Positions 41,945 through 50,171 of a stretch of DNA of 64,000 bases are shown here, piece after piece. The position numbers and the translations under genes were made by a program. The stretch comes from Pyrinomonadaceae bacterium. Its GTDB lineage: Bacteria; Acidobacteriota; Blastocatellia; Pyrinomonadales; Pyrinomonadaceae. Position 1 is the stretch's first letter; the number at the start of each line of letters is the position of its first letter. The DNA lies in NCBI GenBank assembly GCA_019186825.1, contig JABARP010000011.1, positions 5,766-69,765 on the forward strand, in the 5' to 3' direction. The notes below the pieces were generated by a model. It saw nothing but the letters and a program-made list of their open reading frames with translations, did no database searches and was not told where the DNA came from.

Positions 41945-43456
41945 ATGCGGAATGTGTCGCTCCACATAAAGTCTCCCGACGGCGAGCGGACGTTGAAGCT
42001 CGATGGCGAAATTACCATCGGGCGGACGCCCGACTCCAGCGTTGTCATCGGTGATTCGGGACTATCGCGGCGCAATACGACGCTTTTTATCGACGGTGAT
42101 GACATTCTCGTCGTCGATGAAGGCTCAACGAACGGCACATTCCTTAACGGCGAAAAACTCGATGCTCGGCCGCGGATCGTGCACGACGGCGATACGCTTC
42201 GGATCGGGAGCTCCACGACCATCCGGATCGATACCGGAGAAAAGCGTGAGGCAGCACCAGCCTCCGCACCCGTGCAAACGCCTCAAAGCCCTGTCGACAC
42301 ACCATCGACGCCAACCTACATCGCGCCTGAGGCCGCCGCTCCGGCATTCAATACGAATCGGCTTTTGATCATCGGCGCCGTCGCATTCACTGTTTTGATA
42401 ATCGCGGGAGCAGGCGTCGCTCTGCTCTTTTCACGCGAGAGCACAACGACGACCTCGAACGGCAACGCCGGCCTCCCAACGCCGAAGATCAATACCACGC
42501 GAAGGATACCGCTGCGTGTGATCGACCCGCTCGGCAATCAGAACGAGGACGACCTCGACGATCTAATTGCATCCTGGGAAACCGCTGAAAAGGAGGTCGA
42601 TGCCTCGACGATCGCAGATGTCTCCGTCGGTGCGGACGATGCGGCGGAGAGCGACCTCAATGTTCCCGCATCGCTTCTTGCCGACAGGCAAAAGAAGGCA
42701 CTCGAACCACGCAATGCCGAAACAGGTATTCGCCCCGCCGGGCTCGAAGTACCGAAAGAGCTTTACGGCGACGGCGTCATCAAACAAAAGGCTAAGCTTC
42801 GCGAGATGAAGGCGGACGGATATCATCAGCCGCTTGATTTCCCCGACCTCGCAGAAAAACGCCTGAACAAGGAGCTCATCGAGATGCCGATGGCTGCACA
42901 AAGCTATTATCTTGATGTCGGCGGCAGTGCGAGCGACGGCCCGTTTCAAACCTTTGCCTTCCCGAATGTTCATGCCGACATCGTACCGGGCACCGCTGAG
43001 TATGCGGCCATCAGCAGGCTTGCAGAGAGTTTTGCAGGCCACAAATACGACCTCAACAATCCCGTCGATCGAAAGCAAATGCGCGTTCGTCTGCTAAGGA
43101 TGTTCAACCCAAGGGCAAAGCCCATCCTGCTCGAACTTGCCGAAGCGTATTACAAACAGTTCAATCGACCGCTGCGCGTAACTTCCCTGACGCGTTCGAT
43201 GGACTATCAGATCGGGCTGAACGCAAGCAACGTGAATTCCTTCAGGGTGCGCGATGAAAATGCCCTTCCGCCGCACACCTCCGGCTGCGCGTTTGACCTC
43301 GCACGAAAGCATATGACCGCCGCCGAGCAAAATTTTGTGATGAAGAAGCTTGCCGAGATGGAGGACGCGAAAAAGCTCGACGCTCTCATCGAATATGGCC
43401 AGAATGCGTGTTTTCACGTCTTTATCTACTTCGACGGCATCGCCCCGAGAATGTAG
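41945..43456 (+). CDS. FHA domain / transmembrane / VanY-like (M15) peptidase-like fusion
   Basis: 503 residues. An N-terminal FHA domain (about 1-98; ITIGRTPDSSVVIGD.GLSRRN, and DEGSTNGTFLNG) binds phosphothreonine. A Pro/Thr linker, one membrane helix (about 139-161) and an acidic segment follow. The C-terminal about 170 residues end with LRVTSLTRS, PPHTSGCAFDLA (His444, Asp451) and CFHVF (His491), the zinc-triad pattern of D,D-carboxypeptidase/endopeptidases of the VanY/M15 type (also annotated as DUF5715). It would couple a cytoplasmic phosphosignal to periplasmic cell-wall cleavage. Confidence 0.8.
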   Translation: MRNVSLHIKSPDGERTLKLDGEITIGRTPDSSVVIGDSGLSRRNTTLFIDGDDILVVDEGSTNGTFLNGEKLDARPRIVHDGDTLRIGSSTTIRIDTGEKREAAPASAPVQTPQSPVDTPSTPTYIAPEAAAPAFNTNRLLIIGAVAFTVLIIAGAGVALLFSRESTTTTSNGNAGLPTPKINTTRRIPLRVIDPLGNQNEDDLDDLIASWETAEKEVDASTIADVSVGADDAAESDLNVPASLLADRQKKALEPRNAETGIRPAGLEVPKELYGDGVIKQKAKLREMKADGYHQPLDFPDLAEKRLNKELIEMPMAAQSYYLDVGGSASDGPFQTFAFPNVHADIVPGTAEYAAISRLAESFAGHKYDLNNPVDRKQMRVRLLRMFNPRAKPILLELAEAYYKQFNRPLRVTSLTRSMDYQIGLNASNVNSFRVRDENALPPHTSGCAFDLARKHMTAAEQNFVMKKLAEMEDAKKLDALIEYGQNACFHVFIYFDGIAPRM

Positions 43457-43509
43457 CCACGCCTCGACCAAATTGATTCCCGCACCACGCGGTTCTAAAC
43501 TCGTATTAG

Positions 43510-46500
43510 ATGACCGAAGCCGATCAGGAATATGAGAAGCAGTCCATTACGGACCTTGCGAAAGGCCTTTCGCGGCTTCCGGCCGGGAAACGCCGTGCTG
43601 CGATCGAATCGAGCGCATCGATCGCGGGTGTCAGTCTGAAGGCGAGCCGTGCATTTGTCGCCGCCGCTGCCGACGCCGCAAAAATATTGTCCGCGGACGA
43701 CCTTCGTGCCTGGGCTGATTTCGGACGGCGGCTCGCGATGGGCAAAGCTGAGACCGGAATGAGATTCTTCGCCGATGGGGCAGCGGGACTGAAAGCTGTT
43801 CCCTCGCCGCTTCGAAAGCTCGTTTTTGATATCGCATCCCGCCAGCTCGTCCTATCGAGTTCGATCGCTGCGGAGACCTTTACCCTTGCTCCCGATCTAG
43901 CAAAACAAATAAAGGACAAGGAGCTTCTTGAACGCTTTCTAGTTCTTGCGGTTCAGGTGGCGATACGTTCGGCTAAGCATTCTTCCGTCTTGTTAAAAGC
44001 GTCGCCGGAGGTAGCAAATGCCTTTCGGAGGTTCGATAGCGAAGCTCCTTCCGTCATCGATGCGGCGTTCACGCTTGCTGAGAATTTCGCATCGCGGACC
44101 GGTGGAATGACCGCCGATCTTTGGGTCGAACTTCCCGACGCTCTGGCAAAAGTTTCCGCCCGCGACGCAGTTCTGCTTCTCGAAGAGGCCGATAGGTTTC
44201 TGGATTTTGGCGGCAGCGTTACTCTGCTTCTTGTCTCTTCGGGAGCAGACGTTCTCATGGCGGGGCGAGAAGTTTTTGCCGAATGGATCAAGGCTTCGAG
44301 GAAGGTCGCGGAACACGGGAACGCAGTGCTTATCGCATTTCTGCGGGCAGCACCGGTGTTTCTCGCACGCGTGTCGCGGCACAAGACCGTAAATTCATTG
44401 GCGATCTCGCGCGTGCTTTCCCTCGTCGCAAAGATCGCTGAAACTGACGCCGAAAGTGCGCTTGCCGCCCTTCGTTCAAGCGCCGCGGCACTCGAGAAAG
44501 TTCCCGTAAAGCAGTACGAAGAATGGGTTCGTGCCGGCCTCGTCGAGCACGAGAACTCGTCATCGAAAGGCCGTCGAAGCTATTTCGCACTGGAAACACG
44601 CGAGTCTCGCGACAAACTCCAGCAGGCGAAGACCGGCATCTCGCTCGAGGCGGTTCAGAACATCCTGCGCATCTATGTCGAAGGCTTAACAGGCCGCGCT
44701 GTCGAGGTCGCACCGCTTTCTGCGATTCCCGAAGGGAGTCGCATCGGCGATGAAAAGACGATCTTCCTGCCTGCGACGGTCGCAGAATTCGGCGATGACG
44801 AGCGTGATTTCAAGCTCTACAAAGTACTCGCTGCACACGCCGCGGGCCAGATCGAATTCGGCACATACGCCCGCTCTTCCAACGAGCTTAAGGCCGTCTA
44901 TAGCGAACTCTCGGCGCTCTATTCCGCGACCGCCGACCAGTTTGATGCGTTCTCGCTCTCCGGGTACATCGAAGATGTGCAGAAGGGCGAACGTGCACGT
45001 CCCGATGATGAGATAAAGGCCGTCGAGTACAAGCTCCCGAAAGACGGCGATTATCGCTCCGTACTCTCGGTCTTCCCGGAACCGCGTCTTGCACGCCGCA
45101 TCTTCGGGACGATGGAGAACGCACGGATCGATGCGTGCCTTCGCTCGCATTATCGCGGATTGCGAAAAGACCTCGACCTGATGCAGCAATTCTTGCGGGA
45201 GAGACGCCCGTACATTTTCGATGTGCCGGCGAATCAGGTCGCGTTCGAATTGCTCTTTCAGATAACGATGTGCGGCGGAGCGACCGACGATTCGATGCGT
45301 TTCTATCCGCAGGTGGTCGATGAGATAAACGCTGTCCTTGACCGCTTCGTTCGACAACAAGATGGGTCGCGGCCTTCGACCGTCGCGGATTCGCTCCTTG
45401 CCACAAGCCGCGTTTACGACCTTTTCCAGAACGTGATGCCTGAGCGTGCCGAAGAAACGGACAGTCAGGAAGACAGCGATGACGAAGGCGAATTCGCGTA
45501 CGACGACAAAGAGGCACAGGAATCTATCACCGAGGACAAGGTGAAACGCGAACGCGAGGCTGCCGCCGAGAATGTTTCGGAACTTTTCAACGCATGGAAC
45601 AGCCTCGATGATGAAGGCGAACCGGACGACCTTCGCGGTGCGGAGGCCTGGGCCGGAGCCGAGATCCCGGAACAGGCTCTCGATAGCGGCGAAGTTGCCT
45701 TCGCCTATGACGAGTGGGACCGCGAGCTGAATGATTACCGCGTCGGCTGGAGTCGCGTGATCGAAAAAAGAGTAAAGACCGGCGATCGAACCTTTGTCGA
45801 ACTGACGCGAAGCCGCTATCGCGGCGTAATATCGTCGATCCGGCATCAGTTCCAATTGATGAAGCCGGAGAATCTCACGCGGATCCATCGACAGATCGAC
45901 GGCGAGGATCACGACCTAAACGCGCTCGTCGATTTTGTTATCGACCGCAAGGCCGACGGCCGCCAGGACGAGAACATCTATACGAAACGCCTCCGCCGAG
46001 AACGCGATGTCGCTGTCTCGATCCTGCTAGACCAATCGAGCTCTACGGCACGCACGATCACGCGAAATCCGCTCCAGCCGTACACACATCCCGGCCGACG
46101 CATCATCGAGATCGAGAAAGAAGGCCTCGTGCTGATGAGCGAAGCTCTCGATGCCGTCGGCGACGTTTATTCGATCAATGGTTTTACGAGCGAAGGCCGG
46201 CGAAACGTAAAGTTCTACGTCGTAAAGGATTTCGCAGAGAAATACGATGCCGATGTCGAGAGCCGCATCGGCGGCATTACCTTCGAGAACAACACGCGCC
46301 TCGGTGCTGCGATACGCCACGCTGCGAACAAGCTCTTGCGGCAGGAATCGCGAACAAAGCTTCTGATCGTGCTGACAGACGGCCGGCCTTACGATCACGA
46401 TTACGGCGATGCGCGATACGCACGCGAAGACGTACGCGAGGCACTGACCGAAGCAAAAATGTCCGGCATCACGCCGTTCTGCATCACGGTCGATCGTGAA

Positions 46501-46611
46501 TCCGAGGCCGAGCTTCGCGACCTTTACGGCGATGTCGGCTACACGATCATCGACGATGTGCTCTCGCTGCCGGAGCGTATGCCGAATATTTATCGGCGGC
46601 TGACAACGTAG
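43510..46611 (+). CDS. NorD/CobT-like VWA-domain protein
   Basis: 1033 residues. A long helical N-terminal part (1-600) has Ala-rich repeats; an acidic stretch (about 655-680, [16 protein letters not shown]) precedes a VWA domain in the last about 230 residues with the MIDAS motif ILLDQSSST (Asp841, Ser843, Ser845) and [13 protein letters not shown]. This is the architecture of NorD-type and CobT-type proteins that work with a MoxR AAA+ partner to insert metals or activate enzymes. No norQ/moxR or nor gene is beside it, so its target is open. Confidence 0.8.
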   Translation: MTEADQEYEKQSITDLAKGLSRLPAGKRRAAIESSASIAGVSLKASRAFVAAAADAAKILSADDLRAWADFGRRLAMGKAETGMRFFADGAAGLKAVPSPLRKLVFDIASRQLVLSSSIAAETFTLAPDLAKQIKDKELLERFLVLAVQVAIRSAKHSSVLLKASPEVANAFRRFDSEAPSVIDAAFTLAENFASRTGGMTADLWVELPDALAKVSARDAVLLLEEADRFLDFGGSVTLLLVSSGADVLMAGREVFAEWIKASRKVAEHGNAVLIAFLRAAPVFLARVSRHKTVNSLAISRVLSLVAKIAETDAESALAALRSSAAALEKVPVKQYEEWVRAGLVEHENSSSKGRRSYFALETRESRDKLQQAKTGISLEAVQNILRIYVEGLTGRAVEVAPLSAIPEGSRIGDEKTIFLPATVAEFGDDERDFKLYKVLAAHAAGQIEFGTYARSSNELKAVYSELSALYSATADQFDAFSLSGYIEDVQKGERARPDDEIKAVEYKLPKDGDYRSVLSVFPEPRLARRIFGTMENARIDACLRSHYRGLRKDLDLMQQFLRERRPYIFDVPANQVAFELLFQITMCGGATDDSMRFYPQVVDEINAVLDRFVRQQDGSRPSTVADSLLATSRVYDLFQNVMPERAEETDSQEDSDDEGEFAYDDKEAQESITEDKVKREREAAAENVSELFNAWNSLDDEGEPDDLRGAEAWAGAEIPEQALDSGEVAFAYDEWDRELNDYRVGWSRVIEKRVKTGDRTFVELTRSRYRGVISSIRHQFQLMKPENLTRIHRQIDGEDHDLNALVDFVIDRKADGRQDENIYTKRLRRERDVAVSILLDQSSSTARTITRNPLQPYTHPGRRIIEIEKEGLVLMSEALDAVGDVYSINGFTSEGRRNVKFYVVKDFAEKYDADVESRIGGITFENNTRLGAAIRHAANKLLRQESRTKLLIVLTDGRPYDHDYGDARYAREDVREALTEAKMSGITPFCITVDRESEAELRDLYGDVGYTIIDDVLSLPERMPNIYRRLTT

Positions 46612-46704
46612 TTTTGGATATCGCGTTTCGACCGTTCTGCATCATAATTGACGCGTCCCACGCAATACTTTGAAGCTTTCCGCTGGAAGGGAGGAAGATC
46701 AGCC

Positions 46705-47889
46705 ATGAACATCGCATCGCTTGCTGCATTTTTTACGCTTTGTTTTTCTATCGCGTGCTCGCCCGCGAATACGCCGGCCGATGCGACATTTCAAACGGCT
46801 TCGGGTGATGTGAATTTCACTGTCGAGACCGTAGCGAGCGGGCTTGAGGTTCCATGGGCACTCGCATGGCTTCCGAACGGAGACATTCTGGTGACCGAAA
46901 GGCCGGGCCGCGTACGGATCGTTGAGAAAGGAAAGCTTCGCGAAAAGCCCGTCTTCACAGTGCCCGATGTCGAACCGAGCGGCGAGAGCGGCCTGATGGA
47001 CATCTCGCTTCACCCGAACTTTGCAAAGAACAATTTCATCTATCTCGCCTATTCCTACAACACGGACGGCAAGAAGGTGAAGGTCGTCCGATACGTCTAT
47101 AAGAATGGAGAGTTCACCGACCCGAAGACGATCATCGAGAACATTCCCGGTGCCCCGAATCATGCCGGAATGCGTGCACGCTTCGGGCCGGACGGCAAAC
47201 TCTACATCACGGCCGGTGACTCGACCGACTGGGACCTCGCTCAAGACCTCTCGTCCCTCGCAGGGAAAGTGTTGCGTTTGAACGACGACGGAAGCATTCC
47301 TAAAGACAACCCATTCGTCGGACGCAAAGACGCGCGGGCGGAGATCTGGACCTACGGCAATCGCAATCCGCAAGGGATCGCATTTCAGCCGGCAACGGGC
47401 CTCGTTTTTGAGACAGAGCACGGGCCAAGCAGCTTCGAAGGAAAAGGCTCGGGCGGCGACGAAGTGAATATCCTCGAAGCCGGCAAGAATTATGGCTGGC
47501 CCGTGATCCATCACACCGAGAAACGGGACGGTATGGAGTCGCCCTTGCTCGAGTACAGCCCGGCGTGTGCGCCGGCGAGCGCGATGTTCTACACCGGTTC
47601 CGTCTTTAAGCCGTTTGTCGGCAACTTTTTCTTTGGATGCCTTCGGGGACAGAGGATCATCCGCGTGCGTCTTGACGGCCGGAAGGTCGTAGGTCAGGAA
47701 GATCTCGTTAGCGGTGCGTACGGACGCATTCGCGACGTGGCCCAGGGCCCGGACGGCTTTATCTATTTCACAACTTCTAATCAGGATGGCCGAGGCCGTC
47801 CGGCAGCCGACGACGATCGCATCCTACGCATCGTCCCGAAACCCGTAGATCCGCCAAAAGCAAAGGAGAAGCCCGCGAATGCTCAATAA
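46705..47889 (+). CDS. PQQ-dependent sugar dehydrogenase-like lipoprotein
   Basis: 394 residues from the ATG at 46705, which has GGGAGGAAG upstream and yields a lipoprotein signal (FSIACS, Cys18). The beta-propeller glucose/sorbosone dehydrogenase pattern is clear: VASGLEVPWALAWLPNGDILVTERPGRVRIVEKG, GLMDISLHPNF, GDSTDWDLAQDLSSLAGKVLRLNDDGSIPKDNPF, YGNRNPQGIAF and ETEHGPSS...GDEVNILEAGKNYGWPV. It likely oxidises aldose sugars in the periplasm. It overlaps the next gene by 11 nt. Confidence 0.9.
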   Translation: MNIASLAAFFTLCFSIACSPANTPADATFQTASGDVNFTVETVASGLEVPWALAWLPNGDILVTERPGRVRIVEKGKLREKPVFTVPDVEPSGESGLMDISLHPNFAKNNFIYLAYSYNTDGKKVKVVRYVYKNGEFTDPKTIIENIPGAPNHAGMRARFGPDGKLYITAGDSTDWDLAQDLSSLAGKVLRLNDDGSIPKDNPFVGRKDARAEIWTYGNRNPQGIAFQPATGLVFETEHGPSSFEGKGSGGDEVNILEAGKNYGWPVIHHTEKRDGMESPLLEYSPACAPASAMFYTGSVFKPFVGNFFFGCLRGQRIIRVRLDGRKVVGQEDLVSGAYGRIRDVAQGPDGFIYFTTSNQDGRGRPAADDDRILRIVPKPVDPPKAKEKPANAQ

Positions 47890-49084
47890 CGCCGCACTTC
47901 GACTCTTCAAGCCCCTGGCCTTTTCGTTTATGTTCATCGCCTGCGCGACCGTAACGTTTGCGCAATTAAAGCTCACGCCGCATAAGGTACAGCTAAAGAA
48001 AGGCAAAGCGTTCACGCTGAATCTGCCTGCCGACTTCGAGATCATTCCTGCGGCAGAAGGATTAAAACGCGTCCGCTTTATGACGCGTTCGCCCGACGGC
48101 CGCATCTTTGTGACCGATATGTACAACCTCACCGACAACAAGCGTGGTGCGGTTTACATACTTGACGGCTTTGATGCAAAAACCGGAAAGTTCGCGAGCG
48201 TTACACCGTATATGACCGGGCTGCGGAATCCGAATAGCTGCCAGTTCCACACGGATGCGAGCGGTCAGGTGTGGTTCTATCTGGCGGAGACGCATCAGCT
48301 CACGCGCCGCAAGTTCACGCTCGGCGAGACAAGGCCGACGGACTCAAAACCCGAGGTCTTGCGCACCTTTCCTGACTATGGCCTGAGCTACAAGTACGGC
48401 GGTTGGCATCTGACCCGCACGCTGTCGTTCGGCCCCGACGGCCGGCTTTATATCTCGGTTGGATCCAGCTGCGACGCCTGCGTCGAGAAAGAAAAAGTGC
48501 GTGCGAGCATTATTTCGATGAACCCGGACGGTTCGGACGAACGCGAGATCGCACGCGGACTTCGCAACGCGGTCGGCCTTCGCGTCATCGGCGAATACAT
48601 TTTTGCTACGAATCAGGGCGTCGACCACCTCGGCCTTTATAAGCCAGACGAGACGTTTTACGCCCTCAAAGCGGGTTCAGATTACGGGTGGCCGTATTGC
48701 TATTCTTCCAAAGGCAAGATCTATCGCGATCCAAAATTCAAACGGGCGACGGGCTGCAAGGATGTACCCGCACCATATGCGTACTTCCCTGCGCATTCGT
48801 CGGCACTCGGATTTGATTATTTTAACGACGAGGGCGCGGACCCCGCGATAAAGGACGGCTTTCTCGTTTCCTTGCACGGCTCCACCGACAAACGGATCGG
48901 CCACGGCTACAAGGTTGTCGTGATGCGAAAAGGCAAAGCCCTGCAGGACCTTATCACCGGCTTCCTGACAAAAGGAAAAGTTCTAGGCCGCCCGTGCGAC
49001 ATTATGAAACTCGATGCGAACTCCTTCCTAATGACCGACGATAACAAGGGCATCGTCTATCTCGTGCGAAGGAAGATTACATAG
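47879..49084 (+). CDS. Second PQQ/sorbosone dehydrogenase-like exported protein
   Basis: 401 residues. Signal peptide 1-24 (ending TVTFAQ). RVRFMTRSPDGRIFVTDMYNL, HLTRTLSFGPDGRLYISVGSSCD, MNPDGSDEREIARGLRNAVGLR, GSDYGWPYCYS and GSTDKRIGHGYKVV are those of the sorbosone dehydrogenase propeller. Divergent from the upstream gene in sequence but the same fold family, so a tandem pair rather than a recent duplication. Convergent with the PAAR gene, whose stop lies 2 nt away. Confidence 0.88.
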   Translation: MLNNAALRLFKPLAFSFMFIACATVTFAQLKLTPHKVQLKKGKAFTLNLPADFEIIPAAEGLKRVRFMTRSPDGRIFVTDMYNLTDNKRGAVYILDGFDAKTGKFASVTPYMTGLRNPNSCQFHTDASGQVWFYLAETHQLTRRKFTLGETRPTDSKPEVLRTFPDYGLSYKYGGWHLTRTLSFGPDGRLYISVGSSCDACVEKEKVRASIISMNPDGSDEREIARGLRNAVGLRVIGEYIFATNQGVDHLGLYKPDETFYALKAGSDYGWPYCYSSKGKIYRDPKFKRATGCKDVPAPYAYFPAHSSALGFDYFNDEGADPAIKDGFLVSLHGSTDKRIGHGYKVVVMRKGKALQDLITGFLTKGKVLGRPCDIMKLDANSFLMTDDNKGIVYLVRRKIT

Positions 49085-49085
49085 G

Positions 49086-49442
49086 TTAGCCACCGATGAG
49101 CGTCGTTCTCGTCGCAGCAAGCGGAGGCATCCCGAGGAAGACGCCGCAGCCCGCCATATCACCGGATGGCGTCCAACGGGCGGCCGGTAGTCCGTGAATG
49201 AAGACGGTCGCCGACCCTTTCATGATCGGCGTCCCGAACGGAGGCGTCGGGACCGGCGGATGAACGATCCCACCGGTAATAACGCCCGTACAAAGGGCGA
49301 TGCAGCCTACGTGAGCGGCGGGCAAACCTTCGATCATCACCGGCCCCGATGGGCATGGCCCCGTTGCCGGCGGCCCTATCGCGCCGCACGGCACCAACAG
49401 ATCGTGTGTCAACGGATCGCCTTTTCTTGCTGCTGGAAACAT
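49086..49442 (-). CDS. PAAR-repeat tip protein of type VI secretion
   Basis: 118 residues. Starts PAARKGDPLTH and has PVMIEGLPAAHVGC, FIHGLPAARWTPSGDM and GCGVFLG, the Pro-Ala-Ala-Arg repeat fold that forms the sharp tip on VgrG. The His and Cys residues (H14, C42) bind zinc in relatives. No effector domain is fused. It is the last gene of the T6SS operon seen here, after the lipoprotein. Confidence 0.9.
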   Translation of the reverse strand: MFPAARKGDPLTHDLLVPCGAIGPPATGPCPSGPVMIEGLPAAHVGCIALCTGVITGGIVHPPVPTPPFGTPIMKGSATVFIHGLPAARWTPSGDMAGCGVFLGMPPLAATRTTLIGG

Positions 49443-49451
49443 ATCTCTCTC

Positions 49452-50168
49452 CTACATCGCGTACGGGATAAGCAAATTTCGCTCGACAACATTCTCTTCA
49501 AGCGTAACCTTTCCGTTCGAAGCTATGCCGAGGTCAAAACTAACCAGGTCTTGACCGAAGATCGCATAGAACTTGCATTGTTCTCCCGAACAAGTCGCCG
49601 GTTTAATGATCGATGAATACTTGTTTACGAATTCGCCAAATGCCTTCGTCTGTTCTTCATTTAAGTTCGGCCGAGGCTTGACCTCATTCACCGAGTCGAG
49701 CAGGATGAATCTCTTACTGCCCGCGACGGCGATCTGCAAAAAGGCTTTGCCGTAAGCCACCCGATCCTCTGAGCGTGCCAAAAGCGCCCTTGAAGCTTCT
49801 GCAAATCTTTGGAACGCCGCACGATCTGCCGTCAGAATGATTGCCTCATTGGCGGACGGCATCCCAATGTACTGAATGATCATTCGGGTCGGCGCAAATT
49901 TGCTCACCTTATAGATCGTTCCGCTCCCGATCGGGTCGCCAAAAACTTCTATCCTCGAGCTGTCGTCGCGGATCAGGGCGGCGACAGACGGGTCGGTACT
50001 CTCAACAAGTTTTCCTAGTGTTTCCTTATCCATACGGGTCCTTTTTTGCACGGTCGGAGTGGGTGATGGTGTGGAAATGTTCGAGACCTGCTCCACAGGC
50101 CGCTCGCAACCATTACCGAGTGCCAAGCTCACAAAGAGCAAAAAGATGACTGTCACCTTATTCTCCAA
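49452..50168 (-). CDS. Lipoprotein of unknown function, candidate immunity or accessory factor
   Basis: 238 residues with a lipobox at LALGNGC (Cys21). The mature part holds two-beta-layer-like segments (KETLGKLVESTDPSVAALIRDDS, RMIIQYIGMP, ERNLLIPYAM) and no catalytic motif. It starts 3 nt after the vgrG stop and precedes PAAR. Small exported lipoproteins beside an effector-bearing VgrG are often its immunity protein; here that is inference from position. It is not homologous to TssJ by any motif I can see. Confidence 0.7.
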   Translation of the reverse strand: MENKVTVIFLLFVSLALGNGCERPVEQVSNISTPSPTPTVQKRTRMDKETLGKLVESTDPSVAALIRDDSSRIEVFGDPIGSGTIYKVSKFAPTRMIIQYIGMPSANEAIILTADRAAFQRFAEASRALLARSEDRVAYGKAFLQIAVAGSKRFILLDSVNEVKPRPNLNEEQTKAFGEFVNKYSSIIKPATCSGEQCKFYAIFGQDLVSFDLGIASNGKVTLEENVVERNLLIPYAM

Positions 50169-50171
50169 CTC

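Noticed and set aside
44686..45912. A 408-aa open frame antisense to the VWA protein
   Set aside because: It lies wholly within the opposite strand of a gene with clear domains and shows no motif; a codon-bias shadow.
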